In this document: positions 24,131 through 37,132 of the stretch, piece after piece
Layout of the letters: the number at the start of each line of letters is the position of its first letter
How positions within the stretch are numbered: position 1 is the stretch's first letter
Assembly: GCA_018389105.1 (NCBI GenBank)
Contig: JACATO010000311.1
Location: 2,500,001-2,564,000, forward strand
Source: Nautilus pompilius
Taxonomy: Eukaryota; Mollusca; Cephalopoda; Nautilida; Nautilidae
DNA length: 64,000 nucleotides
Direction: 5' to 3'
Position numbers and translations under genes: made by a program
The notes under the pieces: model-generated
What the model saw: the letters and a program-made list of their open reading frames with translations, nothing else
Databases searched by the model: none
Told to the model about the DNA's origin: nothing

Positions 24131-27100
24131 CTGTTCTGCACAACTACAATACTGCTATAGTGAAACTTAACTACCATACAATCTGCACAAGTTACTATAG
24201 TGGAAGGATCTGAGCCTTGACATCTACCAACAAAAAATTTAAGCTGTCATTTTAAGACACTACACAGATCTTCCAAGTTTCTAGCAATCATGCAAAACTT
24301 TAAATGCTGATTTAGCCCTGGATATAAAATGTCAGAATTTTATTGTCATTGTTAGCCATGCAAAATAAGATGTTCCTCAATCTCTTTACAATGTTACAAA
24401 ACAGAAAATGCTTTCTACTTCAGTTTTCTGAAATTAAGTTTTAAGTCTACTGCATCAAATTAAATATTCTTGGCATCATAATTTGATCATCAAAGATTTT
24501 GCACATACATTTGTTAACTGTTCAATGGTCACTGTCAGTATTCAACAAGAGCACCCTTGTATTGTGTAGAGCTTGTAAATATCTATGCATGGAATCTGTT
24601 AGATTGTTAATGATGCTCTAGTCCAGATTTCCCCACAAAATTTGTAGGCATTCCTGCATTTGTTGCTGTGAAGTTGATCTGGTCGTTTGGCCCTTAGTTG
24701 CCTATTGCAAATTCCAAAGAATATGAATTGTTAAGTGTGTGCAAAGATGATAGACCATCAAAATGCAAAAAATATGTATGTTTCTCCAGACAAGGTGGTC
24801 TTTATTCACACGTCACCAATGGCTTCAATCAAGCAACCCCTTAGTACCCATGTCTATACAGAAGTAGCTACAGAGTATGTCAACATAATGGTGGCAGAAA
24901 AATGTCAGTATGCAGTAGTTCTGCAATTTAATTTTTTTTTAACAGATGAATTTTGCTGCACCATATCTATAGATAATATGTATGTATGTATGAGAGAGGG
25001 AGAATACAAGGTATGGACTAGATAGCCCTCAGATTAACCAACTCTGGCTAAATGGATAAATATCTATCTCAGCTACATTGTATTATTCAGTCCATCTAAC
25101 TCAGCAGCCTTTTTATAAAAAATATGGTGGTCAGATACGTAAATCATTAACAAATTCACTTTTTGTGGGTTGTTTAACTCATCGCATGAATCTATAGTAA
25201 AATATTTTTCTGAAAAGCTTTCCAACTTTATATCTCTGGACAACAGAGAAAGTTGGCAAGTAAAATAATAGAATAGTGAACTTGGTCAAGTTAATAGTCT
25301 GGTCACTTGACAAAAGTAAAAACACATAGGCAACAGAAAAGATTTATTTCATCAAAAATATCCTAAAACCCCAGAGACAGTTGATAATGTTAACAGACCA
25401 AACTGATCTGAAGTAACTTTATCCCACCCATTGCAAAGTTATTTTTAGAAGAAACTAAGCATACAGACACACAGGTTGGTTTTCCTTCTTCTTGAATTAA
25501 GAGAAATAAGAGAAGCCAGGGGCAATGAAATGGATATAATTTCACAGCCTGCACACTCATAGCTGATAACTAGATTTGACTTTAAGTTAAAGTTTTCTAT
25601 TTCTGCTTTCAGTAGCATCATAACTGATAGTTTGTTCATTGAGAAGTTAATAGTGTTATCTACTGCATATTTTTAAGAAGACACAAAAACCAATGGCCAT
25701 TCTTAGGCCAAAAAGGAAAAGAAAGTACTATAGATGGTGGTTTGTCAGTCATTGGCATTTCCTAGAGAGGTTTTACCAGTGAATGCACAAAACTATTTGC
25801 AATCTATATGTAGAAAGGGCTGAAGGATAAACAAAATCAATTCCATTTTCCTTAAGCATGTTCTCAATGACAATTTTTTTTTGGTTAGAAAAAGGGAAGT
25901 GAAAAGCTGATAAGTTTAGTCCTTTCTTACTGAGAGTAATGATTCTACTCATTAACATCAGTATATACCATTCTTACTCCAAAGGTGGCAGCACAGTAGC
26001 AATTGCAAATGGAGTTTACTATGAAAAGTGTGTCGAAAGAAAACTGAAAGAGTCCCTCACAAAAGAGTGTGCATGCCCTAAAAACCATGTGTGTTACTAG
26101 CATCAGTTGTGCAGGTTGGAAGTAATGGACTTTACATTTCATCAATGAAACAATGTCACTGAAGCCAATCCACCAGTTCAAGCAGCCATGAACTACTGAG
26201 ATACCAATAAAAGCCTGTGGATAAACTCACTCAAACATTTTCTTTTTTATTAATTCTGACATTTCCATTAGAAAGGCATTTTATTTTGAGAGTAAAATCA
26301 AAGATTTATTTGAATAGGGAGGTTTCTTTAATTAACTAGGCTCTATTTTCAGCACAGCCTTCATTATATACAAAAATGTTTAATGTAAAGGATTTTTAAA
26401 AGTATCAACAAGAGGAAAATTTTGTTGAGCTGTCAACATAAAAAAATTAATGAAAAAAATTGATGAAGTAAAGATAAAGCATAAAGAACTAGTTAAGTGA
26501 TGTGAATACAACTTTATTACAACCACCAACAAAATCAGTTTCCCATTATAGAGATTAACCTTTCTTTGCATGCAAGAAAATCGTTATCAGAGATTGTTTT
26601 TTAAATAAATCAGTTTGTGATCAAAACAGATTGGAAAATTTATTATTTCACAGGCTATAATGACAAACAAACAAATAAATAAATACAATTCTTTGCAAAT
26701 TGTTGTAGTGAGTACTGTTATTTTCACTTGCAGAGCCAACAAAACCATTAACCATTCTGAAATAATTGTAATGTTTTTTACAGTTTTAGCTTAACTTAAT
26801 TATGGATTAGTAATCATGTGTTTAGCCTGGTTTTATCAGAAACATACGTTAAAAATTGTGTGTAATTGTTCTTCCTTAAAACTTTTCAACTCTAAACATA
26901 AAAAATGTATTTAAATTATTGTAGAAAACTTAAATGAAGTCAGATTAATCAAGCTAATTTAGAAATAACTGGTAACTAATCTACAAAATAGTCTGGTGGT
27001 CAGGTAGCCTGGGCTTTAGGCCACCATCTAGATGCAAGCATTATTTGGATTAAGTAGGTATCGCTGCATTGTACTAGAATCAGTCCTATAATTTGCCACA

Positions 27101-30100
27101 AACACAAACTTATCATTTCAATTAGCTCTACTTTTAAAAAAATATCTGCCAGAAAAGGATCCTTCCCATAGAATATTAAATTGAACTTAAATCTTAACCA
27201 ACAAGGAAAGGCTGCTGGCTGGTTCTTCTCCAACCCCTGGTGAAATCTAAACATTCTATAACAATTGTTAGGATGGTCTATAAAACAACATAAGTGTTCA
27301 ATGCAAAAAAAAAAAAAAATGTACAGCTTCACCATAAACACAAAACACAGATGATATAAGATATGAGACCAGTACTACAAGATGGTTTAAAAAAAAAAAA
27401 AAAAACAAATTTTGTACCTAACAGCTTGAATCTCTTCCAAATAGTAAAAAAGAAATGTTTTTGTAGATGATGAGAAAGTAAAATTATGCAAAACAGGGGC
27501 CTGACTTAGCTGGTGCTGAAAACATTTTTGTACAAGATTGTGATAAAATAAAATTTAGATGTGACAATTTTAATTCAGCATGATAGTAAAAAAAAAAAAA
27601 AAAAAATAAAAGCATTTCCTTGTAGTATTTGCTGTTCTATTATTGATAAATGTCTGGAAATGTCACTAAATAAAGTCTTCACAATAGTTAAGCTTTCTGA
27701 AAAATATTTAATTTGTAATAATTTATAAAAATGATACACGGTTAATTTAAGTTGTCAACTACAAAGAAATTTATTTTGTAGGCAGTACCATGTGTACTCT
27801 TCAAACTTTAGAACCAGTTGAAAGGGTCCTTAAACCTAGTATTTCCAGCCATCTCAGAAAAATAAAAATTGATATATTTTATAGTCAACTTGACATACAA
27901 ATAAAAAATTGTGCATTTACAGTATGTATGATTGCCATGAATGGAAGCTTTCTAAATATGTAAAGACCCTTTGGCAGTTTTTTTCTTAACTATTTATCAA
28001 ACAGTAATTCTTTAAAAAAAATAAATAAACACTACTACTTTGAATGCACTGTCAGAAGTATTTTTCATATTTTAATCCCATTTTATACCTTTTTTTTAAA
28101 ATTTTGAAAATCATAAAATTTGACATATTCACCCAAAACATAAATAACTAAATTTCCCAATGACAGAATTTTCAGATTAAATTCCAGATTTGAAGACAAT
28201 AGGATGAAACGAAAAGTTACGGATGCCAAATGATGATAAATACCTTAAAATACTATATTAAGGAAACTGCACAAAAAATACAGATAGACATGGTGCCAAT
28301 AAATCCATATCCACTTATGTTCACTGACTCTATTCCACTTTATCAACTGAATATTCTCAAAACTAGAAGAAAAAAAAACACCTTTTAATTCTTTTTTCAA
28401 CCTCAGGGGAAAACCGCTTAACTGTTACCCTTCATTTTCTATTATTCTTAATAAAAGTAAAAAAATGACTCTTTTCTCTCTAATTTTAAGGACATTGTTA
28501 ATTAGTTGAGTTGCAATTAAGTTCCAATCATTTTCCTCCACCCTTTGGCAAAAACACTTTACAAATTGAGAATATCTTTCTTTTTCTTTTTAAATTAGAA
28601 ATTTAATTTCTCTAGACATTTTTAACCATAAACTAAAAGGTAGCTGGCAATTACAGCTAAAAACTAATGTAATAGTTCATATGAGGAAAAAAGATGTCTC
28701 AGCCACAAGCATCCTTTAAGATTACTCAGTTTATATATACAGCTATGAAGGGCACTGAGCTGCTTATTTGTTTAGCCTTAAAGAATCAAGTCCTTTCAAT
28801 CCTTTCCCTCAATAAAGGTTTTGTTTTTTTTTTAACATTCCATTTAAAATCTCTCTTTGCATGAAGTTTGAAAACAGAAATCCAAATAAGCTGAATGAAA
28901 CAAAACTTCAGTCTATTTATCTACCCACTGCCCTGAAAACTTACTGATCAGTTTACAACTAGAAGTTGAACCAAGGCTCACAGCAGCAGGCTAATTTAAT
29001 TCAATATGCTTTTGTCTTCTCTCAAACCCCCCTTATGATCACTAGATTAGAGCTACATTTGGTAAGTTCTCCAATTTTCCATAACACTGCAGCACCTTCC
29101 CCTTCAGTTATTGTGCACACATGGGGAACTTTAGCAATGATAAGATGATAAGCCCTCACCCCTGCCCTTATTTCTAAAGCCAGTCTATTCTCAGAAAGTG
29201 CCAAAATGCTGTCACACTAAGTAACCTCTGGGATTTCTGAAAGATGGTAAATTTTAATACAAGTGATTCAGAAAGTCTGACTGACTATAAAAGTAAATGT
29301 AAAACATTCTTACCCTTAACCCCAGCTCTTCTAGGACAAGACAACTTTTTTCTTCTTTAGAAAGATCCTGAACATTTTAGGAAACAAGATAAACCATAGA
29401 ATACCAAGATCCAGTGATGACACAATAACAAAAATGTGTGGATTAGAACTTCTGTTCTCATATTTCAGTTTTATATTTTAGGAAAAAAAATTTTTTCTAG
29501 TAAAAAGAATAAATACCTTATTGTGCACACACCACATTCATTTGTTTCTTGAATTTTCCTTTTGCTCAGTGAAGTGAGTGAACAACACAGTAAAGAGATC
29601 AGACTTGCCTAATGTCAATCAGTACTGGAGAAATAGAGTTCAGGCAAAAATTCACAAATAATTGCTATTGAGTGGATTGTTGTCTGTTCTTCTCCTGTTT
29701 TAATCCTTTACTGTTTGGACTCTCAGGGGAGATAACCAATAGTTTTTTAAAGCTATAAAGTATTCACAATACTTAGTTTTCCCAGAAGGCCAGATAACAT
29801 TGCAAAGAAGTTATTTCACTTACTTTTTAAAGAATTAACATTTGAAATAGGTTAAAAAACTGAATTTTGGTGAACAAGTCAAAATAGAATAAATGAACGT
29901 ATAATTTATATAAAGAACAATTAACAATTTTCAAAAGCTCGTGTTAATAGTCTTCTTGAATCCTGGTAACTTGCAACAACTCAATTCCTACAATAGTTAC
30001 AACATATCAAGAATTGAACAAGTAAAATAAATTGTTTGCATTTCAGCTAAATCTGGCATTTACACAAATTTAATAGGGAATGAAAATATCTGCAAAAATA

Positions 30101-31687
30101 AATATTAAGAAAACAAGCCAATGGCCTATAAAGTCATTATCAAATCAATGCAAATACAAAGCAGAATCAAGCAATATCAGCAGCTTTTTTGAATTGGAAT
30201 TACATGCATATTGCATTGTTTAATACTTAACTCTAATGAATTTTTTTAAGGCCATGCCATGAGGCTGAATAGCTAGTTCTCCTGCTTGCTACCCACAATC
30301 CTTAATTTGTACAAAGTAATTATCTGTAATGCAAGTTAAGATGCACCTGAGCACATTGCCAGTATAATTGAAATGCTCAAAAGAAGTAGTCTTGAGGCTG
30401 ATAATTCCAAAATCTTTAGTTTGTTAGTATGCCTTACTTTTTATGCTAATAAACAGCATTGCACAGCAGTAACAGTTTCAAATGCAAGCAGAGATTTAGA
30501 ACTGCCAACCTAGGTATTAGATTACTAGACCTGCCCTACAGCTTTCAAGTCTGCCTACCAGAGTCACTATATCACATCTAATCACTTATCTGTTGGCCAT
30601 GTATGCCATATATTCAACCACAACATGCAACAAGTAATTGAAATACCAACATCAAATACAGAAGACAATTACATAGATAAACATCTTTAAAATCAATGTC
30701 AGATTTAGATTAACTAAATATATTAAACTTATTTTTGAGTGTCCCCAAACCCATTTTTTGATAACTTAGATGGTTTTCTAACATAGTAATGTATGAAAAC
30801 AGGTAAGATTATAAGTTCCATAGGATAAAAGAAATTTCTAAATCCAATACACAGTGGTAAAGATGCAATTTAATGTTTCCTGAGCACTTAAGTTTATGTA
30901 AATTTCATCATTTTTAACTCAATGACATTAATAATGATTCAGCTTTTAAATCTGTTTATTAATTTTGGGTGGTAGCTCACCTATCATATCCATTTGATGG
31001 AACCAAATGACTCATTTCTCTCACTCCTCAACAGCATCTTGGTACCTGTGTTTACTCTACACAGTTGAATTGCTTGCCACTTCTAGTAAGATTTTTCTGA
31101 ATAAATTACATTGTTTTGCCTGATATATTCCAATGATGTCCCGTGGACAAATGAAAATTATTTTTTTAACAATAAAATCAACTTTGGTTCAATATCTTTG
31201 CAGCAATAGTAAAACATTCAAAAGTTTTATATACAATAAGCTTACAATAAGAACTATTACTAAACTTTTAATCACATGTAATGTATGGAAAGTCTGTTGA
31301 AAGCTCATGTTTCTTGGCCCAGGACTCAGGGCTGAAGCCATTAGCATATCTTTTTTGTCAAAATGGCTCATAGTAGGCTATGCTACTTAAAAGGACAAAG
31401 CAAATAAAGTAGAGAAAAATTACTAAGACAACATAAAAAAAAAAACAACAATGAATATAAATGAGTGGAACTGAAAGAAATAGAAGTATTTTTGTCAATA
31501 TTCTTCAATTATTTACTTAAGTGAAATAATTTTATTTGTCATCCAACTAATCGAAAAATTCTCAGATTAAAGTTCAATGAACATTTGTGTACATGCATTA
31601 AAATTTTCTTTTATTTATTTAATACAGAAAAATGCATACATTTCTTTTTGTTGCTGAGGTAAACATATCATTTCATTAACAATTATA

Positions 31688-32025
31688 GAGCAGCATGTTA
31701 GTCTAGTGGTTAGACTAATGGACTGGCTTGGTTTGGTACACCTCCCTGGCATGATTTCTCCTCACTCTTCATTACCAGCTGGCCATGTGAAATTCCTCTG
31801 GGTACTCTGGTTTCCTCTTACATCTGAAAAGCAAATGTTCTGGTAGGGTTTTCTGAGTAATAGTGGAGGTTCCATGGGTAACAACTTTTGATTGGCTTGC
31901 TCCTTGACTGACACTCGTAGCTAGGTAACCCACTACTTACCAAGGCTGATACTATACACATCTCCCACCTTCTAACTGTGAGATGTCCTTAGATCTCAAA
32001 AGTCTGGACTGGGTTTGACAACAAG
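31688..32025 (+). repeat. tRNA-derived SINE with 10-bp target-site duplication
   Basis: A 338-bp unit flanked by direct repeats AACAATTATA (31678-31687 and 32026-32035). The head has an A-box-like TTAGTCTAGTGGTTAGACTA; the B box is poorly kept. The body includes CCTCCCTGGCATGATTTCTC, then CTCTGGTTTCCTCTTACATC and TTCTGGTAGGGTTTTCTGAG, and the tail ends GGGTTTGACAACAAG. It is the best-preserved SINE copy in the window and serves as local reference for the others. It lies antisense to the host gene. Confidence 0.85.
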
Positions 32026-35000
32026 AACAATTATAAAAACAAAAATTGCTTAGCAAACATCACTCTTAAATGTTCTAAGTATTTAATTTCTCTAGCAAGA
32101 AAAAGATTAGGAGTCAGCAAATGAGTATTGCTTATCAATGTTCAATTTCACAAGCGTATTGCACCACAGTAGATCTACATGTAATGATTCCATACATCAG
32201 GCTACCTCCATAACGCATCAGAATAGCAGACCTTCACTGTACCTCTGATTGTAACTGATGGCTAAGCATCCATGTTTGCTAATATCAATTCAACATGCAA
32301 CAACTCTCACTCAGCCAGAACTCTAAACTAAGAGACGTTTGAGAATAAAACAAATAATGTGGTATTCAGTACAAAAAAAATTAATTTATCAAAAGGATGA
32401 AGAAAAAAAGAAGAAAACTAATCCATATCCTAAATACATATAAGCTTTGGAAGACAGTTAAAACCTAACTTTAAATTTTGCACAATTACAACAAGTGGAC
32501 ACATACTTCACAGCAGTGGTAAAATATTACTTTTTAAAAAAAAAACAAAACAAAGCCGTTAATTAACTTGGCAAATTTTATAGTCATTATAGACTATCAA
32601 TTGGAGAAAACTTAAAATCCTGTCCAAAGATTGTTTCCTATGAGTGATTACAATTACTTACTAGAACAAATAGAATATATTGTACACACTAATTGCTGTA
32701 GTTTGTAGCAACAGTCTCAGTCTCTGTTGTTCATTTTAATTATTATTAATATTAAAGTATGGTGTCAAATACTAATGCCAAAAAAGTTTTCTGACAAAAA
32801 AAAAAAAAAAAGATAGTCATGAAATAATCACCATACAAAGTTCACCAAGCCAGGGTCAATCAACTTTCAGCAATCAACACTGGTCTGGCACCAGAATTTG
32901 GACAATCATATCAAGTTATCCAGAAAAACATTGTTGCTATTTTGGACAAGAAAAAAGAAAGGCCAGTGACCAAACTTGTGAACACATTTGAATTCTACAT
33001 TTGAGAGTTGGTTGATACAAAATTTCCAAAAATTGTGCAGCATATGATAAAGTATGATTAGCTAAAAATATATTTGTAAATGAAGACCATACAAAACTAA
33101 AAACAATCATAAAATGGCATTCTTGTTTGAAATTTGGAATGTTTTTTTCAATCCATATTACACTTTTTTTTGCTTGATATAAACCATACCAAAAAATGTG
33201 CCGTTACCTTATACCCTTTGCTCTAATTTGAAAAAGGTATGGAAACCATTGGAAAACTATACAATATGCGCACAACAAAATATTAAATCAATAAGAACCA
33301 CATAATCCAAGTAATCCACTATTGGCACTAATGTTACTAAAAGTCATGAATGCCCCAGAAAAAAACATAGCATAAAGATTTCTTATCTACTACTTGACCA
33401 CCATACCTGAATAAGTTGAATACAAGTAGCAATAGAAAAACACAGAATTTGCAGTTTCATATAACGCTGGCTGTTCATGATCCAGTTTCACACTCACACA
33501 CACAAAAAAGTAACAATTTTACTGTTCTCTCTATGTGATAACAGATAAAGGTTGTTTTGCAATGATAAGTCTGGTTTACTTCTGAAAATACTTTGTACAT
33601 GGTTAATATATTTAGTTCATGAAACATTTTAATATAAATGTTATATTTGTCACCTAAAATAGTGCTAAGTTCATGCCTTGTTATTATAATAGATTCTATT
33701 AAAAACTGATATTTTTAAATATTGTGTGTGCGTGCGTGTGTAATCAAACTAAAACAGTCATTATTGAAATAATGTTTAAAAAAAACAAACTTAAATTTGC
33801 ATATGAAATACTTTCAAAATGCTTTCAAAAGATTAAATTTAGACAAATCACAGTAATTCCAAATGGTTAACGTTTTCTAAATACTTTATGCTTCCATAAT
33901 TTTGGAAAGGAGCCCACCCACACCTCAATGTATTACCATGATTATTTAAAGACTCTTAAAAAAAAGTGAATTTGTTCTATTGATTTCAGGATCTGACCAC
34001 TATTATCACTATAAAATTGGTATTGACTAGAAATGTGACTGCAACAAAAAAATCTGGTAGATGAGATGTTTTGCCATTTACCTAGAGTCAAATAATGACT
34101 TATCTGAGATCAATCAGTCTATACAGAATATTCCTGTCCAAAGGTATTACACATCATATAATTCATCAGCTTTGGAGAAAAATAAAACTATTGCATGTCA
34201 ATTTCCCGAATGTTCTGCCATTGTATGCACAGAAAAGTTGTTAACTGCCAAATTTGTAGTGACTACCAAGAGCATACCAGTGAAATGGTTCTTGCATAGA
34301 CTCAAGTTTATTGGATAGGTTGCTTGATGAAAGCTTCTTGTGGCAATATTTAAAAAAAAAAAAAGGCTTTGCCATTCCTAGTGCAAATTTTAATGAAACG
34401 GGGCTGATGTCTTCCCAAATAATTAAAACTTTCAGCAGTTCACACATCCTCTGACCACAAAGGCTTGAAGAAAGGTTTGCAAGACTTTTCAATATGTTCA
34501 TACATACAATAAACTCAAATATGGTGAATCAGAAACAATTGTGTATTTGGTATCATGATAAAATAAATCTTGCATTCAAAAATGAACATCTAGTTTTTTG
34601 CTGGTTTTATCACACATCCATCCTTTGGAATACCATCCAGTCTGAATTTGATCCTGAACCATAATTAGCATATCTAAAACCAATAAAGCTGGGGATACAG
34701 AATAAACTGTAGTTGCTTTCCTGAAACCCAGGAGCTCAGATATGAACTCCACTGAACACACATAAGAAAATCTCGATACATAACTAAGATCAACCTCACA
34801 GTAGCAAGTAAAGGCAGGCCTGCAAACATTATGGGAAAGCCTGGATCAGGTTACCATTCATAGTCTTGAAATATGCATCTGCTAGCTCTATGTAATACAA
34901 GAAATGCTCCTAGCAAATTCCTAAATGTTTTAAACAATTAACACACACTACAGAATAGATGTATGTGCAAAACCTTTCATGTCCAAATTATGGCAGAGCA

Positions 35001-35618
35001 TCTGTATAACACACAAACAGGTAGTCATAATCATATGTATCCAATATTGCATACATAAATCAACTTATTAGTGAATATAACTAAATGTATTTAAGCCTAA
35101 AACATGTATACATTTTTTTTTTTTTTAAAAAGCTCACTTTAAAATCTGTCACAATACTTTTTTCATCAAAATATAATTTTTTATGCTGATAAATCATCTT
35201 ACTGGTGAATCAATAGCATGTATATTGAAATACTTTAAAAAACATCATCAGCTATAACATTTTCAGAACAAAGGCAACATCATCTGGTCAATATAAAAAT
35301 GATCAAAATCCAATCACACAGCCACCACTGGCTCTGAAAACTGACATTAGCTGCTCTTCATACCATAATGCTTCTGAGATGAAATTGGCTTGTTTGATCA
35401 TGACAACATACCATGATCAGGCCATCAACAGAGGAAAGATAGGATGAAGACTCATCTAAAAATACTAGTGTAAACAAAAACACTGACCATAACTAACAGT
35501 TCCAGTGATAAAACTATCTCCTAAGTCAGACTATTCACATCTCTCAAGCATTAAATCCCATATCTGAAGTTAATTGTGGAAATAACAGAAATAAATTAAA
35601 AGACTGATCTGAATTTAC

Positions 35619-35741
35619 CTGAGCTACTGATTCAAAATGTTCGTGACTCTTGTGTAAAGCTTTTGCCCGCTGCAGTGTCTTTCCAATTGAGGTATTTTTA
35701 CGTAAAAAAACATCACCATGGTTATCCAGCCAATCAATTAC
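35619..35741 (-). CDS. trio: TRIO/Kalirin-type RhoGEF, internal exon 6 of 8 (spectrin repeat)
   Basis: Encodes 41 residues, VIDWLDNHGDVFLRKNTSIG then KTLQRAKALHKSHEHFESVA and Q, matching TRIO VLDWIENHGEAFLSKHTGVGKSLHRA...HDDFEEVAQ. It is the opening half of a spectrin repeat (helix A with DWL, then helix B). The donor is CAG|GTAAATTC; the acceptor GTGTGCAG|GTA is preceded by an 18-nt homopolymer (T on the sense strand, 35750-35767 as A on the plus strand). Both ends are phase 0. It has the same length as exon 1 and shares 14 of 41 positions with it without gaps (W4, D10, F12, L13, T17, I19, G20 and others), so it is the paralogous cassette start. Confidence 0.95.
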
Positions 35742-37030
35742 CTGCACACAAAAAAAAAAAAAAAAAACAGAACAGAAGTTAATCTCACTTTCCTGGCTGT
35801 GTACAAAATTATTATAGATAAGCCTTTTACTCACCCAACAATTCTTCTGACAATTCTTCATGAATTTTGCAAACAACTGTAACAATGTAAATTTCAATCT
35901 TTTACTTACTGAAAAAAACTTACAAAACTTCCGTTATTTGCAGATACCAATTTCAAAGGGACAGTTAGCAGATGAATATTTTTAGAAACAGCAGCAGAAA
36001 AACAGCCAACCAACAACAATCTATTAGGTTTAAACATAGAAAAGGTCTCAGATTAAAATTCAAGCCTGTTATCTGACAGACCACCTCCAGCGTGTATTGT
36101 ACTCAAGATGCCACCCACAATTACACTAAAACATCCCTGTATCGAAAAGCAAATAAAATTTTAAAAGGACCAGATTTTTACACATGGAAAGCTCAAGAAA
36201 AATTTGGTCCATGTTTACTGGAGCCAAAGGTTTCTCCTCCTATCCAACATACCGTGAAGTTTTTATCAGAAACAACAAAAACGGCACATGTTGGCACTCT
36301 AATCAACATCAAGAGACAAAGCTGCAGGACAACTGAACAGCAGTTTTTCATTGTTTGAGTGCTTCAAAAAAATCTGCTTTAATTGGGTTAGGACTTCACC
36401 TATTTCTTCAAGTTGATATTCACCATTCCAACTATATTCTTCAGTATTTCTTCTAAGTACAGAACCATCAGGCACTCTCCTCTCCACATCAGTAGTTAGC
36501 TTTGTTCACCTGTTTCATCTCTTTATAATGCCAATAATATATTTGGCAACACTTTTTCTCTACATTCAGTTGTTTTTAAAAACCACGATCAATGTTCAAG
36601 AAGTTAATGCGCACAGAAACTACATGCTATTTTTCCCCTTGAATTAACTAAAAGAAAAAGAGCATCAACAATGATTGTCTGTTAACTTTCTTATTACAGA
36701 ACTAAAGATACAATTGCCAAAATGATTTCTCTTTTAAACACCACTGCATCAGCAGATTCCTCTAGCCAGTGACATGTGAGGCCTAGCATACCTGTGCAAT
36801 AGATTAGCAACCTGAATATAGCCACTAAGAAGTGTGTTTGTTTGTTCTTTTTAAGTGTCTAAACAATGTTACAAGTTACATTATTTATACTTTCAACGAT
36901 TTTCCACAAGTTTTCGCTCTCCTTTTTTCTTGATTAGCATTACCTGCTAGCCAAAGCTTCTTGAAGCAACCAGACAAACTAAAGCAATGGTACTCAGCTG
37001 CACTAGCAGATATGAAGAAAAACCCCTCAC
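35742..37030 (-). other. Intron 5 (1.3 kb)
   Basis: Runs from the exon 5 donor CAG|GTGAGG to the exon 6 acceptor, whose pyrimidine tract includes an 18-nt T run on the sense strand. It contains a 62-codon minus-strand open frame (36299-36487; starts MERRVPDGSVLRRNTEEYSW) with protein-like composition but no family that I recognise, and an overlapping plus-strand frame (36092-36358) that I consider a shadow. Confidence 0.85.
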
Positions 37031-37132
37031 CTGTTTAACATCTTGCTGAAATAGTCTCAAGCCCAATCTCTGATGTAGTTTCACTTTCTTGTTGTGCCAA
37101 AGCTGTTCCAGATGACGCTGATGAGCAAAAAC
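37031..37132 (-). CDS. trio: TRIO/Kalirin-type RhoGEF, internal exon 5 of 8 (spectrin repeat, helix C)
   Basis: The smallest exon, 34 residues: VFAHQRHLEQLWHNKKVKLH followed by QRLGLRLFQQDVKQ. It corresponds to TRIO VLHHQRRLESIWQHRKVRLHQRLQLCVFQQDVQQ, one of the best conserved stretches of the spectrin array. The acceptor is CATCAG-free pyrimidine-poor sequence ending TTGCAG|GTT and the donor is CAG|GTGAGG; both ends are phase 0. It finishes the repeat begun in exon 3. Flanking introns are short for this gene (1.7 kb upstream, 1.3 kb downstream). Confidence 0.94.

Larger units (their letters stand above)
17925..35618 (-). other. Intron 6 (17.7 kb)
   Basis: Bounded by the exon 6 donor CAG|GTAAATTC and the exon 7 acceptor TTTCTTGCAG|AAC. 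It holds three recognisable SINE pieces and a CA microsatellite, annotated separately. I see nothing identifiable in 17925-22600, 24131-31677 or 32036-35618 beyond A/T homopolymers, a short inverted repeat at 19251-19348, and open frames without recognisable domains (for example 34061-34318, 34241-34501 and 34576-34761). The stretch 24440-24735 looks less random and may be an old transposon end, unassigned. Confidence 0.8.

Noticed and set aside
27000..27341. 113-codon minus-strand frame, rich in Phe and Leu
   Set aside because: It looks like a membrane protein only because AT-rich DNA translates to Phe/Leu/Ile; no family match.
31688..31760. A functional tRNA gene
   Set aside because: It has an A-box-like start but no foldable cloverleaf or good B box, and it continues into a SINE body with a target-site duplication.
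34241..34761. Minus-strand frames suspected to be a piggyBac-like transposase
   Set aside because: Some words recall transposase C-termini, but I could not line up the catalytic motifs or find TTAA-flanked termini.
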